Positions 1-11,290 of a stretch of 64,000 nt of DNA are shown piece after piece. The DNA is from Lycium barbarum (lineage: Eukaryota > Streptophyta > Magnoliopsida > Solanales > Solanaceae): NCBI RefSeq assembly GCF_019175385.1, contig NC_083341.1, forward strand, positions 93,832,321 through 93,896,320. The letters run 5' to 3'. Each line of letters starts with the position of its first letter. Within the stretch, counting starts at the first letter, position 1. Position numbers and translations under genes: made by a program. The notes under the pieces are model-generated. The model ran no database searches. It was not told the DNA's origin and saw only the letters and a program-made list of their open reading frames with translations.

Positions 1-1115
1 AACAATATGTAGGCGATTAGGAAAAGTAGGAATTTTCACCAATAATAGCTAAAGCCAAACGATGGATAATATTTTGGTTTTGGAGAAAATTATAACTAGT
101 GCAAAAATGTAAACTAACCTAGAAAGCAAGTAAAATGATCAATGACCACAAGCATGGATACAAGGGAAACTACGCTCAAGTAACGATCCAATGTACTTCA
201 TGATTTACAAATAATGGTGAGTTTATATTACTTAGTCTCGGATAATGACTCTAAATTAGCTTCTTCCGAAGACTAACTAGACTACCTAATGGAATATCCC
301 TAAAGCAATTAGGAGCATTAAGAACACCCGAATATGGCTACAAGTGGTGTCGCCTATCCCTAGGTCGATTTCCATTAGATGAGGGTTAACACCCCAAATT
401 CTTGTTAATTAATCTTTCCCAATCCCGAGTTTGCCTCTTCCAAGTTTAAATCGAAATAAATGGGCAAGTCTTAGGGTTAGCTACTCCCTTAAGAATCATT
501 CAAAATGAGATTAATTAAAGAAACAATAACCCACTTCATTAGGAATAAAATCATTCAACACATAAGCAAAACAAGAGATTCAATCCAAACTTTAATCAAG
601 AATATTTCCATAAACGAGATTGAAGTATTGAAATGAAATATTACACACATAAATATTCAATAAATAGCAAGAGATGAAGAAATGGGTAAAGAATTGCTCA
701 TTGGGTGCCTCCAAATCTTCTCTTACAAGGTGTTGGTGATGAAACCCTAGCCTCCAATTTTTGTGTTATGCCAAAGATGATCATGTTTTGTTGCCTTAAG
801 CCTCTCTTTATGCCCAGAATTTTCCAAGTCAAAACAATGACAAAATATGCCCCAACTTTCAGTTTTTGCAGTTCTGCCCGTTTTTTGCAGTTCTGTCCCG
901 TTTTTGCAAAACTGTCCAGTTTGGACAGTTTTGCAAAACTGTCCCATTTGGCCTCTTTTTGACTAAATTTTCACTTGGTTTCTTCTGATCACTTCTAAAT
1001 CACATAAGACCTGTAAAATAGATGTAAATGATATTAAATACACTATTTTCTCAAGCAAATATAGCAAAAATATAAGATTAAAGAAGAGATAAGTTGGTAA
1101 AATACCAACTTATCA
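1..1115 (-). mobile_element. Partial LTR of a reverse-oriented LTR retrotransposon (element X)
   Basis: Read on the minus strand, a sequence starting TGATAAGTTGGTA at 1115 runs off the left edge of the window. It is AT-rich and non-coding, and it abuts the integrase reading frame of element A exactly at base 1116. TG at the minus-strand start and the abrupt junction with coding sequence fit an LTR end. The likely TSD on the right is ACAGC (1116-1120), but the left partner is outside the window. The texture resembles Athila-type LTRs from memory; the lineage is uncertain. Small open frames here (e.g. 705-962) have no recognisable domain. Confidence 0.55.
1088..1114. repeat. Perfect 12-bp inverted repeat with 3-nt loop at the tip of LTR X
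   Basis: GATAAGTTGGTA, loop AAA, then TACCAACTTATC. It lies 1 bp inside the proposed LTR end, so the terminus of X would form a hairpin in either strand or in RNA. Confidence 0.9.
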
Positions 1116-1622
1116 ACAGCTCAAAGTCGTTAAAAATCTTATGAGAGCAACCGTCAGCGGGACCTAGAATTCCAAATTGATAATTGGGTATTCTTGAAGG
1201 TATCACTGATGAAAGGCGTGATGAGATTTGGCAAGAAGGGAAAATTAAGTCCCCGATACATTGGACCTTATAAGATTGTCCGCAAGATAGGCCAAGTAGC
1301 TTACGAACTGGACTTACCTTCAGAACTTGAGTCAGTCTACCCAGTATTTCACGTATCAATGCTCCGAAAATATGTTGGGGATCCAACTAGAATCGTGCTG
1401 ATAGATGTTGTCCAAGTGACGGAAAAGTTGGCTTATGAAGATGTACCTATTGCTATACTAGATAGGCAAGTACGGAGACTCAGAAACAAAGAGATAGCTT
1501 CAGTCAAAGTCTTGTGGCGAAACAATAACCGAGAAGAAATGACTTGGGAAACAGGAGAAAACATTAATTCCAAATACCCACACTTGTTCCAACCCCGGAA
1601 GAGAGCCAAGATGAGACCTTAA
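1116..1622 (+). pseudogene. Integrase C-terminus with chromodomain-like tail, element A
   Basis: This is the C-terminal end of a Ty3/gypsy polyprotein. The first codons (T-A-Q-S-R) are in frame with the same place in the integrase of element B, but the next codon is TAA (1131-1133) where B has Gln, so this copy is dead. Downstream are the GPY/F-type stretch [16 protein letters not shown], the [11 protein letters not shown] motif and a group-II chromodomain-like end ([19 protein letters not shown], then W-x(8)-TWE and YPHLF). These are Tekay/Del-like chromovirus features. The upstream pol is cut off by the X insertion and lies outside the window. Confidence 0.85.
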
Positions 1623-1832
1623 CATTATGAGGTATGTATGATTCTTTTTATGCTTTTGGTCGTGTGTGCCCATAATTTCTTACTACTATGTTATAGCCCT
1701 GTGAGGCATTGTTATTGTGGGCTGTTGTGACAGGCTGGTAGCGCCATATTACAGGGGAAACTCTGGCGAAAGTTTTGTAGAATTCCCTAGAACTTAACAT
1801 TCGAGGACGAATGTTTTTAAAGGGGGGAAGAA
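1623..1832 (+). other. 3' non-coding tail and polypurine tract of element A
   Basis: It runs from the pol stop to the LTR. It contains the family motif ACAGGGGAAACTCTGGCGAA near 1753 and an ACATTCGAGGACGAATGTTT imperfect palindrome near 1797. The polypurine tract AAAGGGGGGAAGAA directly precedes the LTR (1819-1832), as needed for plus-strand DNA priming. Confidence 0.75.
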
Positions 1833-2189
1833 CGTTACACCTCAAAAAATTTAGTGTCATTGCACAATGAATAGATTAACGCAGATAAATAAGTATGTGA
1901 TGTTTCTACGAGTAAGAAGTAGTACTTAACGGTTTCCATTAAGATTCCAAAGACGTTTGAAGCATGAGAAGAAAGTTCATTAAAGAATGTTAAGCATAAG
2001 CCGTGTTTTGAAAAGGGCTTTGCAAAGCACCGAGTTAACGTGAACTTAATGATGTCTTAAAGAAGAGTTATAACGCCCCTTAGATTGTTAATGAAGTGCT
2101 AATCAAGTATTAAGAAGGTTCCATAAGGATTGGAGGCAAAACGAGTCGACGAGGACAAGCTTCGAAAAACTGTGGATTGTACGGTTCAC

Positions 2190-2326
2190 TATACGGACCG
2201 TATAAAAGATACGGCCCGTATACATGACCGTATAACCTACCCGGAATTGGGGTCTCCACTGGAACCACTATACGGTCACACATACGGACCGTATAAATTG
2301 TAACGACCGTATGTGTGTCCGTATAA
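2190..2326. promoter_or_regulatory. Cluster of TATACGGNCCGTATA-type palindromes upstream of the TATA box, LTR A
   Basis: Repeated full palindromes (ATACGGACCGTATA, ATACGGCCCGTATA) and half sites (GACCGTAT, TCCGTATA) end about 25 bp before a TATA-like GATATAAGG. The same arrangement occurs in the LTRs of B, E and F. Position suggests a U3 enhancer or repressor site, but function is inferred. Confidence 0.6.
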
Positions 2327-3519
2327 CTCGTTCGGGACAGATTTTTAAATTGATATAAGGGACCCCAAGTTCATTTATTTCATTTCATTTTCTCTCCACA
2401 CCTCAATAATTTTCTAGAACTCTCTCTACACTTCATCTATCAGAATCCAAGAGAAATTAAGGATCAACTTCATCAAACCAAGGAAATCAAGTTCAAGAAG
2501 CTCACAAGGGTTCATACAAGACAAGAAAACTCTTTGGATTGAAGCTAGGGGTTTTCATCAAGTGAAAGATTATCATCCAAAACTTGCTCCTACACAATCA
2601 AAGGTGAGTTTTATGATTCTTCCATGCTATTTAGACTATTGAGGGGTTGAAAGACTTGGATTATAGAAGGAAATAGAAAATGGGTTACAAATATGAGAAT
2701 GGTGACATTTTGAGTAGTAGCCTAATACGAATCATGATTCTTTGTATGTTATGAGTATAGTTATATTATAAATGACATTAAGAACATGGGAGAAACATTA
2801 TATGGGGATGAAGGTAATGTTGTCTTATGACCATGGTTATGGATGCCCTTGAAATGGAAGTAGGAGAATTGAATAATGTATGGTTGATGGAGGTTATTGA
2901 GTATGATATTATGTATATTGCTATTGACGTTTTGGAGTTGATAAATGATATGGAGAAAGTTGTAAAAACAAAGGAGACGCTGCCTAATTTTCTCTAGCTT
3001 TAGTGCAAGCATGCTTATGATATCGATTATCTAATATTAGTACGAACTCTCTTGAAGGTAGAAACGTGAATATAGGAGGGGAACGTTCAGGTGATAAAGT
3101 AACTAAACAAAAAGGTATGTAAGGCTAGTCCCTTCTTTCTAAGGCATGATTCTTACGACATGATTTTCCCTATCTCTCCATGACTTTCTTATATTCAGGA
3201 AATTATGAGCTTATGATATAAAGAGCTTCTCATGAGATAAAGTTAAGAAATCTGTTATGAAAATGAAAATGATGATGATGCGTTTATGTCTAGAATTCCA
3301 AAGCTCATGATGCGATTATTATGACGTAAATGATTCCTTGATATTATCCACTGTTGTTACACTCACCTTATAATACTAGTTCCTTCAAGGTGAGGCAGGA
3401 TGCTTATGAATACTCCATAATGGAATCGGGGGTTCACGACCTTACGTCACCCCGATAGAGTTATAGTTGTCTTTGGGTTTTTATGCATGATTCATGGTAA
3501 GTATATGATAAGGAGATTA

Positions 3520-3680
3520 CACCGTGCCTATATGGCCGGGCAGACACCGCTAAGGCGGGCAGCGTATACACCATGTCTAGATGGCATGGGCAGACAACAC
3601 TAGTGGGCGGCATGAGATGTTTACCCCGGACGCAGGAGGCCTGGACGCGGGCTAATGATGATCACACCGTACCTATATGA
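3520..3680. repeat. GC-rich imperfect tandem modules, LTR A
   Basis: Diverged modules of the form CCGTGCCTATATGGCCGGGCA followed by CCGCTAAGGCGGGC and variants. The B and E LTRs carry the same array at the same relative place. Confidence 0.6.
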
Positions 3681-3836
3681 TCGGACAACTTATATATTCA
3701 TACATGATATGATGATGTTTATGAAGTAAGTTAGCATGCATTATTCAGTCTTAAGTGACAGTCAGTTACATGTTGTTTCTTACTTGATGTCTCTTTGTTT
3801 CATCGATGTATTATTGTTGTTTATGCTTTACATAAT

Positions 3837-3875
3837 CAGTACAATGTTCGTACTGAGGTCCTTTATTTTTGGAAG
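3837..3875 (+). other. Paired-hairpin module, LTR A
   Basis: Hairpin 1 is CAGTAC-AATGTTC-GTACTG (3837-3855). A weaker second hairpin follows (GTCC...GGA, to 3875), then the CACAG/GT acceptor-like site. This is the least well-paired second stem of the set. Confidence 0.55.
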
Positions 3876-4254
3876 CTGTGTTCATGCCCACAGGTAGACA
3901 GAGAGACGGTGCGGATCCGTAAGAGCTTATCAGCAGATTGTTAGGGGCACTCCATTATTCCGGAGGTGCTATTTTGATACATTATTTGGTGTACATATTT
4001 GGGCACGACGGGGTCCTGTCCCGTCCTTACTTCTAGTACTCTCGTAGATACGTACGTGTGGGTACGTTATGTCCCATGATGATGTCAGTGTACATTTTTG
4101 TATATCGTTTTTGTAGCTGTTCGGGCTTATGTATATCCATAAATAGCTTTAGGGTTTATATATATGTTCAGGCTGAGTATGATGACTAGCAGGATGAGTG
4201 GCGCTCGGTAGTCAGCTCCGAGTACCCGTCATGGCCCCTAGCCTGGTCATGACA

Positions 4255-4494
4255 CCGCATCAGGTGCATGGACTTAACTGTCCCCAATAGATCATGATTG
4301 TCGAGGCGACGAGATATTCCGCCTGAAGCGTATGTGTATCATTTAATTTGCATTGCATTTATCTCATATTTATTGTTGGCATTATTTTTGACTTGTTGGT
4401 TGATCTTTGGTGATAAGTGTACTTGATAGTGGTTCTAGAGATTGTGTTTCGGACTTATAGTGGAATTTGAGGTGATTTACTATACTTGGTGATT
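4255..4494. other. Unassigned sequence between LTR A and the recognisable part of LTR C
   Basis: I find no open frame and no visible match to the 3' LTR of C. It may be a variable part of the C 5' LTR, or DNA lying between A and C. If A inserted here, its right TSD would be CCGCA (4255-4259). Confidence 0.4.
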
Positions 4495-5073
4495 TGGTAC
4501 TGGATTCGATATTTGGACTATGTTGAGTTTTATCTAACTGTGACATGCCTACTTTTCAGTCTCTTTCTTATATATATGATTTTCTAACTATTGTCGGCCT
4601 ACGATGCCTACTCAGTATATGTTGTTGTACAGATTCTACCTTGCTGCATTCTTTCTGAGTGCAGAGTTTGTGACCGGATCTACTTTTGTGCTTCGTGACT
4701 AAGTCCCGTGGCTGTCTGACGAGCATTCCAGGGTGAGCACTTGGATGGATTCGCTGCTCGGATGCCTCTTCTTAGCTACTTGTCTTATTTTGATATTCTG
4801 AGACAGTATTCCATTTCTAGACTTGTATTCATATTTAGACTTGTAGTATTTGTAGTAGTGGCTCTTGTACGACCTTAGACCAGATTCATTGGGATTGTTG
4901 TATTATTTTTCTGTACTTATTCACTTATCCTTATTATTATTATCTACATTTGATACTTATATTTGATTGTCTTGATTTCTTTATTATGGTTAAATGAATG
5001 ATTTGGAAAAGGGTTCACCTATCGAGGTGTGAAATGGTAGGTGCCCGCACGTTCCCATAGTTGGGGCGTGAAA
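4495..5073 (+). repeat. 3' portion of the 5' LTR of element C
   Basis: It aligns by eye with 61815-62392: shared TGGATT(C/T)GATATTTGGAC, CAGTCTCTTTCTTATATA and GGTGCCCGCACGTTCCC, ending GGGGCGTGAAA in both. The hairpin pair is present at 4613-4664; its second stem CTGCA/TGCAG is intact. Upstream of 4495 the two LTRs cannot be aligned by eye. Confidence 0.75.
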
Positions 5074-5076
5074 AGT

Positions 5077-5090
5077 TTGTATCAGAGCCC
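5077..5090 (+). other. Primer-binding site of element C (initiator tRNA-Met type)
   Basis: TTGTATCAGAGCCC lies a few bases after the LTR end. It differs by one base from the usual iMet PBS TGGTATCAGAGCCC. Confidence 0.75.
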
Positions 5091-5284
5091 TAGGTTACCC
5101 GGTCTATAAGTATAAGAGCATGTCTAGTAGAGTCTTGCGGATCGGTACGATGAGCTCTGTTCCTATCTGCGAGAAGCTACGGGACATTTAGGAAACTTCA
5201 TATTCTTTCATTCCTTCGTGCTACTTTATTCAAATTGGTATCTGGCTTTTTCTAATTAGTATTCAAATTGCTATTCTCTCACAG

Positions 5285-5748
5285 ATGGTGAGGACACGAG
5301 CTACCATCCCGAGAGACGAGGTGCCCGAGCCCGCTGCAGGGCTAGACACCAGAGGACGAGCACAGGCATGAGGTGGCGGCTGAGCTAGAGGCCGTGGAGC
5401 TACATCGGCTAGTTGTGGGGCCCTTGTTGCTGGACAGAAGTGAGCACATTCAGCTTCTCCAGAGCGTCAGACCAAGAGAGCATAGGCAGCCGGGGGAGGT
5501 GAGGGACCAGACCTGACTCACCCCAATGCTATGTCTGATTAGGCATTCCAGGATATTATGGCCTATGTAATTCTTCATCTTGACGGTCAGCATGCTATAG
5601 GGGGTGCCGCTTCTCCAGGTGGTTCCCAGATTCAAGTGGTGATACAGACTTCCGAGCAGGGCCAAACTGTGGGGATGCATCTTGCTGCTGCTATGGCCCT
5701 GCGTTTAGGTGGTCTTCCAGTCCCTGAGGGTGCTCCCCGGCCCGTGGC
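5285..5748 (+). pseudogene. Gag N-terminus of element C (piece 1)
   Basis: ATG at 5285 follows the PBS by about 200 bp and opens with M-V-R-T-R. The frame has several stops (first in AQA-stop near 5370), then a Gly/Ala/Pro-rich low-complexity stretch and a final open run ending GLPVPEGAPRPVA at the junction with element B. Low-complexity N-termini of this sort are usual in Tekay/Del gag. It is broken by stops and by the B insertion and continues at 19193. Confidence 0.75.
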
Positions 5749-6090
5749 TGTAACACCTTGGAAAAATCCCCGTTAATGTACAGTGAATAGGCTAGCGAGG
5801 AACACGAGGTATAAGATGATTTGGGTAAGTAAGAAATAGCATTTGATGGTCCTAATCGAGATTCAAAGACATGTGACAAAAAGGAAGAAGTTTGGCAAAG
5901 AAAGTAAAGGATATGTTATGTGTCGAGTAGGAATTATGAGTGACCAGCTAATGATGGCATAATGATGTCTTAGAGAAGGGTGATAACATCCCTTATATTG
6001 GTATTGAGGTGTTAAACAAGTGTCAAGAAGGTTCCATAAGGATCGGAGATCAAACGAGTCGACGAGAACGAAAACGGAACAACTGAGCAC

Positions 6091-6240
6091 TATACGGCCA
6101 AACATACGGACCGTATAAATTATACTGGCTGTATGTGAGGCCGTATAATTATCCAAGAGGGACACCACTCTCTGTACCAAACATATGGACACACATACGG
6201 TCCGTATAAAATGTACGGACCGTATGTTGGTACGTATAAG
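6091..6240. promoter_or_regulatory. Palindrome cluster upstream of the TATA box, B 5' LTR
   Basis: Full sites CATACGGACCGTATA, CATACGGTCCGTATAA and GTACGGACCGTATG plus half sites such as GGCCGTATAA. The cluster ends about 24 bp upstream of TATA-like AATATAAGG. In the 3' LTR of B several of these CpGs have become TpG or CpA. Confidence 0.6.
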
Positions 6241-6261
6241 TTGGTCGGGACAGCTTTCAAT

Positions 6262-6272
6262 TTAATATAAGG
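6262..6272 (+). promoter_or_regulatory. TATA box of the B 5' LTR
   Basis: TTAATATAAGG is followed by a CT-rich leader typical of plant LTR transcripts. The equivalent in the 3' LTR is at 17110-17120. Assignment is by position and motif only. Confidence 0.5.
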
Positions 6273-7528
6273 GACCCTTTCTCATTTCATTTCATTTCAT
6301 TTCCACTCTCTACACTTCAAGAAATCTCTAGAATATTCTCCATCATTCATCCATAAGAATTCAAGGCAAAACCAAGATTAACAACACCAAATCCATGAAA
6401 ACAAGTGTACGAATCCTAGCCAAAGTTCATCTACACCAAGAAAACTCAAGGTGAGAGAAATAGGGTTTTGGTGCTAGAAGAGTATTTCCATTCAAGGTTT
6501 GTTCATCCATCATCTAAGGTAAGTTTCATGACCATACCATGTTGTATAAGGTATTGGAAGGCTAAGACACTTGAATTGTAGAAAGACATAGAAAATGGGT
6601 CATAAATGAGTGAATAGTGTTATTGTTGAATAGTGCTTGGGATGAATGATGAATGTTGGTATGTTGCGATTATGAATACGTTATAAATGAAATTTATACC
6701 ATGGAATAGGTATTATATGTGAGAAAACGCGATAGGGAGTCATAACCATAATTGTGGAGAAATTGAAGGGAAATGGTGAATTGTGGTAAATGTAGATAAA
6801 TGACGATTGTCGTGTGCGACATTGTGAATGTTGATATGAACGTTTGGGAGTTGATATAGAACATGAGAAAATTAGTATAAACAAAGGAAGTACTGCCCAA
6901 TTTTCTCTAGCGTTAGTAAGTCTGTTCTTATAATTGTTAGCTAATGTCGATACAAATTCTCTGGAAGGTAGAACGTGTGCATTAAAGGAGAACAAGTAAG
7001 CGATAGATTAGTTAAACGACAAAGGTATGTAAGGCTAATCCCTTCCTTCAAAGGCATGAATCTTCCAAGTGTTTCCACGATCCTCCTATATGATGGAGCT
7101 TATGAGTTCGTAAATATACCAAACTACATTCGAGCATGATAATGATGATGATGAGTTAAAGTATAGAGATTCGAGAGTTCATGGTATGATGATCTGATAA
7201 CGTTAATGATGTCATTATTGTTAACACTCACCTTACACACTATTTCCTTCAAGGTGAGGCAGAATACTCATAAATGTTCATAATATAATCGGAGGTTCAC
7301 GACCTTACGTCACCCCGACATAGCCATGGTTGCCTTCAAAATCTAATGTATGCTCCTAATGATAAATGTGAAATGATACTAAGTCATGATATGTCTATAA
7401 GATGATCAATAATGCTAGCCTGTAATATGCCTATGTTATGTATGAAAATGCCAAACTATGATAAGATTATGATATTTTCATGAGATGTGTAATAATGATG
7501 GGTTATGATTGACTATATGACGATACGA

Positions 7529-7708
7529 TTCCACCGTGCCTAAATGGCCGGGCATGTCACCGCTAAGGCGGGCTGTATATGATTTCGCCATACCTAAATG
7601 GCCGGATATGTCACTGCTAAGGCGGGCTGTTATGTTTACATCGAGCTTAGAGGGCCGGGCATGATCACCACTAGTGGGCGGCATGCGATGGTTACCCGGA
7701 TGCGGGTT
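7529..7708. repeat. Imperfect tandem GC-rich modules, B 5' LTR
   Basis: About three ~55-bp units, each with GCC(T)AAATGGCCGG and a CACCGCTAAGGCGGGCTG-type end, the last diverged to CACCACTAGTGGGCGGC. Each unit contains a self-complementary core. The copy in the 3' LTR is at 18376-18556. Confidence 0.7.
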
Positions 7709-7884
7709 AACGATGAGAATTATGATATGATGATATATGTGATGGGATGACATATGTACCATGATTATATAAATATACGATATGTGTACGAAATGTATTC
7801 ACCTATGAAACTCATGCAGGTTATATCTTTCTCTTGTGGCTCATGATCCTTCTATTATATTTATTCATTCTTTTCTTACATACA

Positions 7885-7922
7885 CAGTACAATGTTCGTA
7901 CTGACGTCCATTTTCTTTGGAC
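7885..7922 (+). other. Paired-hairpin module, B 5' LTR
   Basis: Hairpin 1 is CAGTAC-AATGTTC-GTACTG (7885-7903). Two bases later hairpin 2 is GTCCA-TTTTCTT-TGGAC (7906-7922). CACAG/GTAGA follows at 7937. Members with a different second stem occur in I, G, H and C. Confidence 0.7.
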
Positions 7923-8350
7923 GCTGTGTTCATGTCCACAGGTAGACAGGGAGGCGAGCTTGATCCAGACTCGTAGGAGCTGATAGCTGATTGAAAGCAT
8001 TCCTTTGTTCTGGAGGTGCTTGATTATTCTTTTGTGTATATTTGTATATGTTGGGCACGACGGGGTCCTGTCCCGTCCTTATGTCTAGTACTCCAGTAAA
8101 GGCTCGTAGATGCACAGTGTGGGTGATGTGGTCTCACGAGGTTGCTACTATGTATATATATTATTTTGATGGCCGAAGGGCTTAAGTATATAAAAGTATT
8201 CATGTTTTCAAATGAAAGATGATTTTCTTATAATTTGGGTATGAAATTGATAAAGGAATGTTGAATGAGTTTAATGAGTAATATAACGAGTGGTGCTCGG
8301 TGGTTAGCCCCGGGTACCCATCGCGACCCCAAGCTGGGTCGTGACAAAAG

Positions 8351-8362
8351 TGGTATCAGAGT
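8351..8362 (+). other. Primer-binding site of element B
   Basis: TGGTATCAGAGT starts 4 bp after the LTR end; 11 of 12 bases match the initiator tRNA-Met PBS. Confidence 0.9.
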
Positions 8363-8553
8363 AGTTAAGTCCTAGGAAGTGTCTTCGAGCCGTGTCTAGT
8401 AGAGTCTTGTTTATGGTGTGTTGCGCGCCACATCAATAAATAGGAGGCTACATGGCATTTAGGAAAAACAACCATCTTTCTTCTTAAGAGATCGTGCGAT
8501 AGAGCTATCTTATAAGATTTTTCCCCTCCTAATAGTGTGTTATGATTTCAGAA

Positions 8554-9850
8554 ATGCCGCCAAAGGGAAAAGCTACAGCAGCCCAGAAGGGTAAGACTAC
8601 GACAAAAAGGCGGGTAGAAAGAGAGCGCCCGTGAATGTAGAAGAGGGCGAGTCACATAATGAGGCCCTATCTAATACTTCCTCCACCCTGCCTAATGTGG
8701 AAGAACAAGGAGGAGCTCCAGCTCCAACTCCTCCACCGGGTGCTTCGAGTCAACAAGTGACCGAGGCCATTCACTTATTGACACAGTTGGTTGCCGCTCA
8801 GGCACAGTGGCAGAATACGGGCCCAAGTGATTGGTCAGCTAGTACCTGATCCCGTGACTTTATGAGTTTGAATCCACCGGAGTTTTTCGGGTCGATGCCG
8901 GATGAAGACCCGCAAGGTTTCATAGATGAGATGTTGAGGACATTGAAAATTATTCATGCCTCCGAGATTGAATCCGTGGAGTTGGCATCGTATAGACTCC
9001 GAGATGTGGCGGTATTGTGGTATAATAATTGGATAGCATCGATACAAGAGAATGCACCTCCACCCATATGGCAAGAATTATTAGATGCTTTTATCTGTCA
9101 CTATTTGCCACCCGAGGTCCGCCGAGCTAGAGCGGATAGATTTCTAAATTTTAACCAAGGAAATATGAGTGCCCGGGAGTATAACATGCAATTTAATTCT
9201 TTGGCTAGATATGCTCCGACTATGGTGGCCGACATGGGAGATCGGGTACATAGATTTGTGAGTGGCTTAGGGCCACATTTATTTAAAGATTGCTTAACGG
9301 CTTCATTGCAAGACGGGATGGATATTTCTCGAATACAAGCCCATGCCCAGAACTTAGAGGGACGACAGCAGCCACAAAGGGGTGATCGCGACATTGATGG
9401 AAGGCAAAGAAAGAGGGCCAGATCTGTGGGGGCAGGTAGCGACTATAGAGGGGGATCGAGGCAGACTTATTCCCGACATTCAGGCCAGTCAGTGACTAGT
9501 GCGCCTCCACGATTTGCAGATAGGAGATTTGATCACTTTTTTCCTTCAGGACAGGGTCAGAGTTCGAGAGCTTCGGGTTCTCAGTTTGGGGGTGATTATA
9601 GTCAGCGGAGACCACCAGTTCCACGATGTAGCCGGTGCAGGAAATAACACTCGGGGCCATGTCGCCAGGACACAGATGCTTGTTATGTTTGTGGACAGAC
9701 TGGGCATTTGATGCGAGATTGTCCCTCGCGGTATGGTAGAGGTGGGGTTCAGCCCACAGGTTCAGCAGCTGGTTCTTCTTCAGTGCGCCCGGTAGGGCAT
9801 ACTCCCCAGATGTCAGCAAGTCGAGGTAGAGGCAGAGGGGTAGCATCTAC
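8554..9850 (+). pseudogene. Gag of element B (capsid and nucleocapsid)
   Basis: ATG at 8554 opens MPPKGKATAAQKGK and hits TGA at 8632. The frame must shift to continue (8631-8846), then an in-frame TGA at 8847 precedes the capsid part that starts near SLNPPEFFGSMPDEDP (8866). The capsid homology includes SAREYNMQFNSLARYAP. A basic RNA-binding region, an in-frame TAA at 9645 and a CCHC zinc knuckle (CYVCGQTGHLMRDC, 9681-9722) follow. The TAA replaces what is probably Gln (C to T). Order and motifs are those of chromovirus gag. Not functional. Confidence 0.85.
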
Positions 9851-10215
9851 TTCAGGTGCCACTCAGCCCCGTGTATATGCTTTAGCCGGATGGCAGGATC
9901 TTGAGTCCTCCCCAGATGTGGTTACAGGTACATTATGCATATTTTCCCATGATATGTATGCCTTGATAGATCCGGGTTCTACTTTCTCTTATGTTACTCC
10001 ATACGTTGCTGGTCGTATTGGGGTGAAACCTGAGCCAATCAAACCTTTTGAGGTATCCACTCCGGTTGGTGATCCCGTGATAGCGAGACATATGTATAAA
10101 AATTGTGTACTGGTGATATGTGATCGCCAGACCAAAGCTGATTTAATCGAGCTGGAAATGCTAGATTTTGATGTAATTATGGGTATGGATTGGTTGCATC
10201 ATGTTATGCTAATGT
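9851..10215 (+). pseudogene. Aspartic protease region of element B
   Basis: The retropepsin-like active site reads ALIDPGSTFSYV (about 9958-9993), and later DVIMGMDWL marks the C-terminal flap and core as in Ty3/gypsy proteases. The frame shifts right after GMDWL near 10195, where the next open frame begins with the continuing homology. The domain would release gag and pol proteins from the polyprotein; here the frameshift separates it from RT. Confidence 0.85.
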
Positions 10216-11290
10216 CGATTGCCGAATGAAAGTAGATCGATTCCAATTTCCGGGAGAGCCCGTGCTTGAATGGAATGGTAATGCAGCATCTCCGAAAGGT
10301 AGATTTATTTTCTACCTTAAGGCAAGAAAGATGATAGCCAAGGGCTATATTTATCATTTAGTCCGAGTTCATGACACCGAGGCAAAGTCGCCAACTTTCC
10401 AATTCGTTTCGGTAGTGAATGAATTTCCAGATGTATTCCCAGATGAACTTCCAGGTCTTCCTCCAGAAAGAGAGATTGACTTCGCCATTGATGTGTTGCC
10501 AGACACCACACCTATTTCTATTCCTCCGTATCGAATGGCTCCGGTAGAATTGAAAGAGCTAAAGGCGCAGTTGAAAGATTTGCTTGAAAAGGGGTTTATT
10601 AGACCCAGTTCATCACCGTGGAGAGCACCAGTCTTGTTCGTGAGAAAGAAAGACGGATCTCTACGAATGTACATCGATTACAGGAAGTTGAACAAAGTGA
10701 CGATAAAGAACAAATATCCTCTCCCGAGGATTGATGACTCATTCGATCAACTACAGGGTGCCAAGTGGTTTTCTAAAATAGACTTGAGGTCGGGTTATCA
10801 TCAAGTGAGAGTTAGAGAGGGAGATATTCCCAAAACAACTTTAAGAACGAGATATGGCCACTATGAATTCTGAGTAATGTCATTTGGGTTGACTAATGCT
10901 CCAGCAGTGTTCATGAATTTAATGAATAATGTGTTCAGGCCACTCTCGGATTTATTTGTGATAGTATCATTGATGATATTCTGGTGTACTCTCGTACAGA
11001 ATCAGAACATGCAGATAATTTGCGAATTGTTCTTGGCATTCTTCGAGCCCGGGAGTTATATGCAAAATTTTCAAAGTGCGAGTTTTGGTTAAATTTTGTA
11101 ACATTTCTGGGCCATGTTATTTCAGATGATGGCATTCGAGTCGACACTCAGAAAATTAAAGCTGTAAAGACTTGGCCAAGGCCTACGACGCCTACAAAAG
11201 TTCTTAGTTTTCTGGGATTGGCAGGTTATTATAGAAGATTCATAGAGGGCTTCTCATCTATTTCAGCCCCATTGACGAAGCTAACCTAGA
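10216..11290 (+). pseudogene. Reverse transcriptase of element B, frameshifted at the catalytic site
   Basis: Conserved RT blocks in order: [74 protein letters not shown] stop (TGA, 10871) follows HYEF, and a 1-nt indel near 10965 shifts the FIDDILVYS catalytic block out of frame. The thumb/connection part resumes in another frame at 10984 ([23 protein letters not shown], shortened here) and ends at a TAG at 11287. RT would copy genomic RNA into cDNA; this one cannot be made. Confidence 0.9.

Larger units (their letters stand above)
1833..4254 (+). repeat. 3' LTR of element A (2.42 kb)
   Basis: It starts CGTTACACC (TG decayed to CG; sister LTRs start TGTTACACC or TGTAACACC) and ends GGTCATGACA. 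It has the same block order as the LTRs of B: palindrome cluster, TATA-like GATATAAGG at 2352-2360, donor-like AAG/GTGAGT at 2604, GCTGCC motif near 2980, donor-like AAAG/GTATGTAAGG at 3115, GC-rich modules, paired hairpins, and CACAG/GTAGACA near 3890. It is non-coding. Confidence 0.85.
5749..8346 (+). repeat. 5' LTR of element B
   Basis: TGTAACACC...GGTCGTGACA. Blocks in order: palindrome cluster 6091-6240; TATA-like TTAATATAAGG 6262-6272; pyrimidine-rich leader with repeated ATTTC; donor-like TAAG/GTAAGT at 6519; GCTGCC-like AAGTACTGCCCAATTTTC near 6888; donor-like AAAG/GTATGTAAGG at 7025; GC modules 7529-7708; hairpin pair 7885-7922; CACAG/GTAGACAGG with the junction after 7941. Short open frames here show no domain. 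Confidence 0.9.

Noticed and set aside
705..962. 85-residue plus-strand open frame with Phe/Cys-rich sequence
   Set aside because: Lies in LTR X with no domain; contains low-complexity GTTTTGCA repeats; probably chance.
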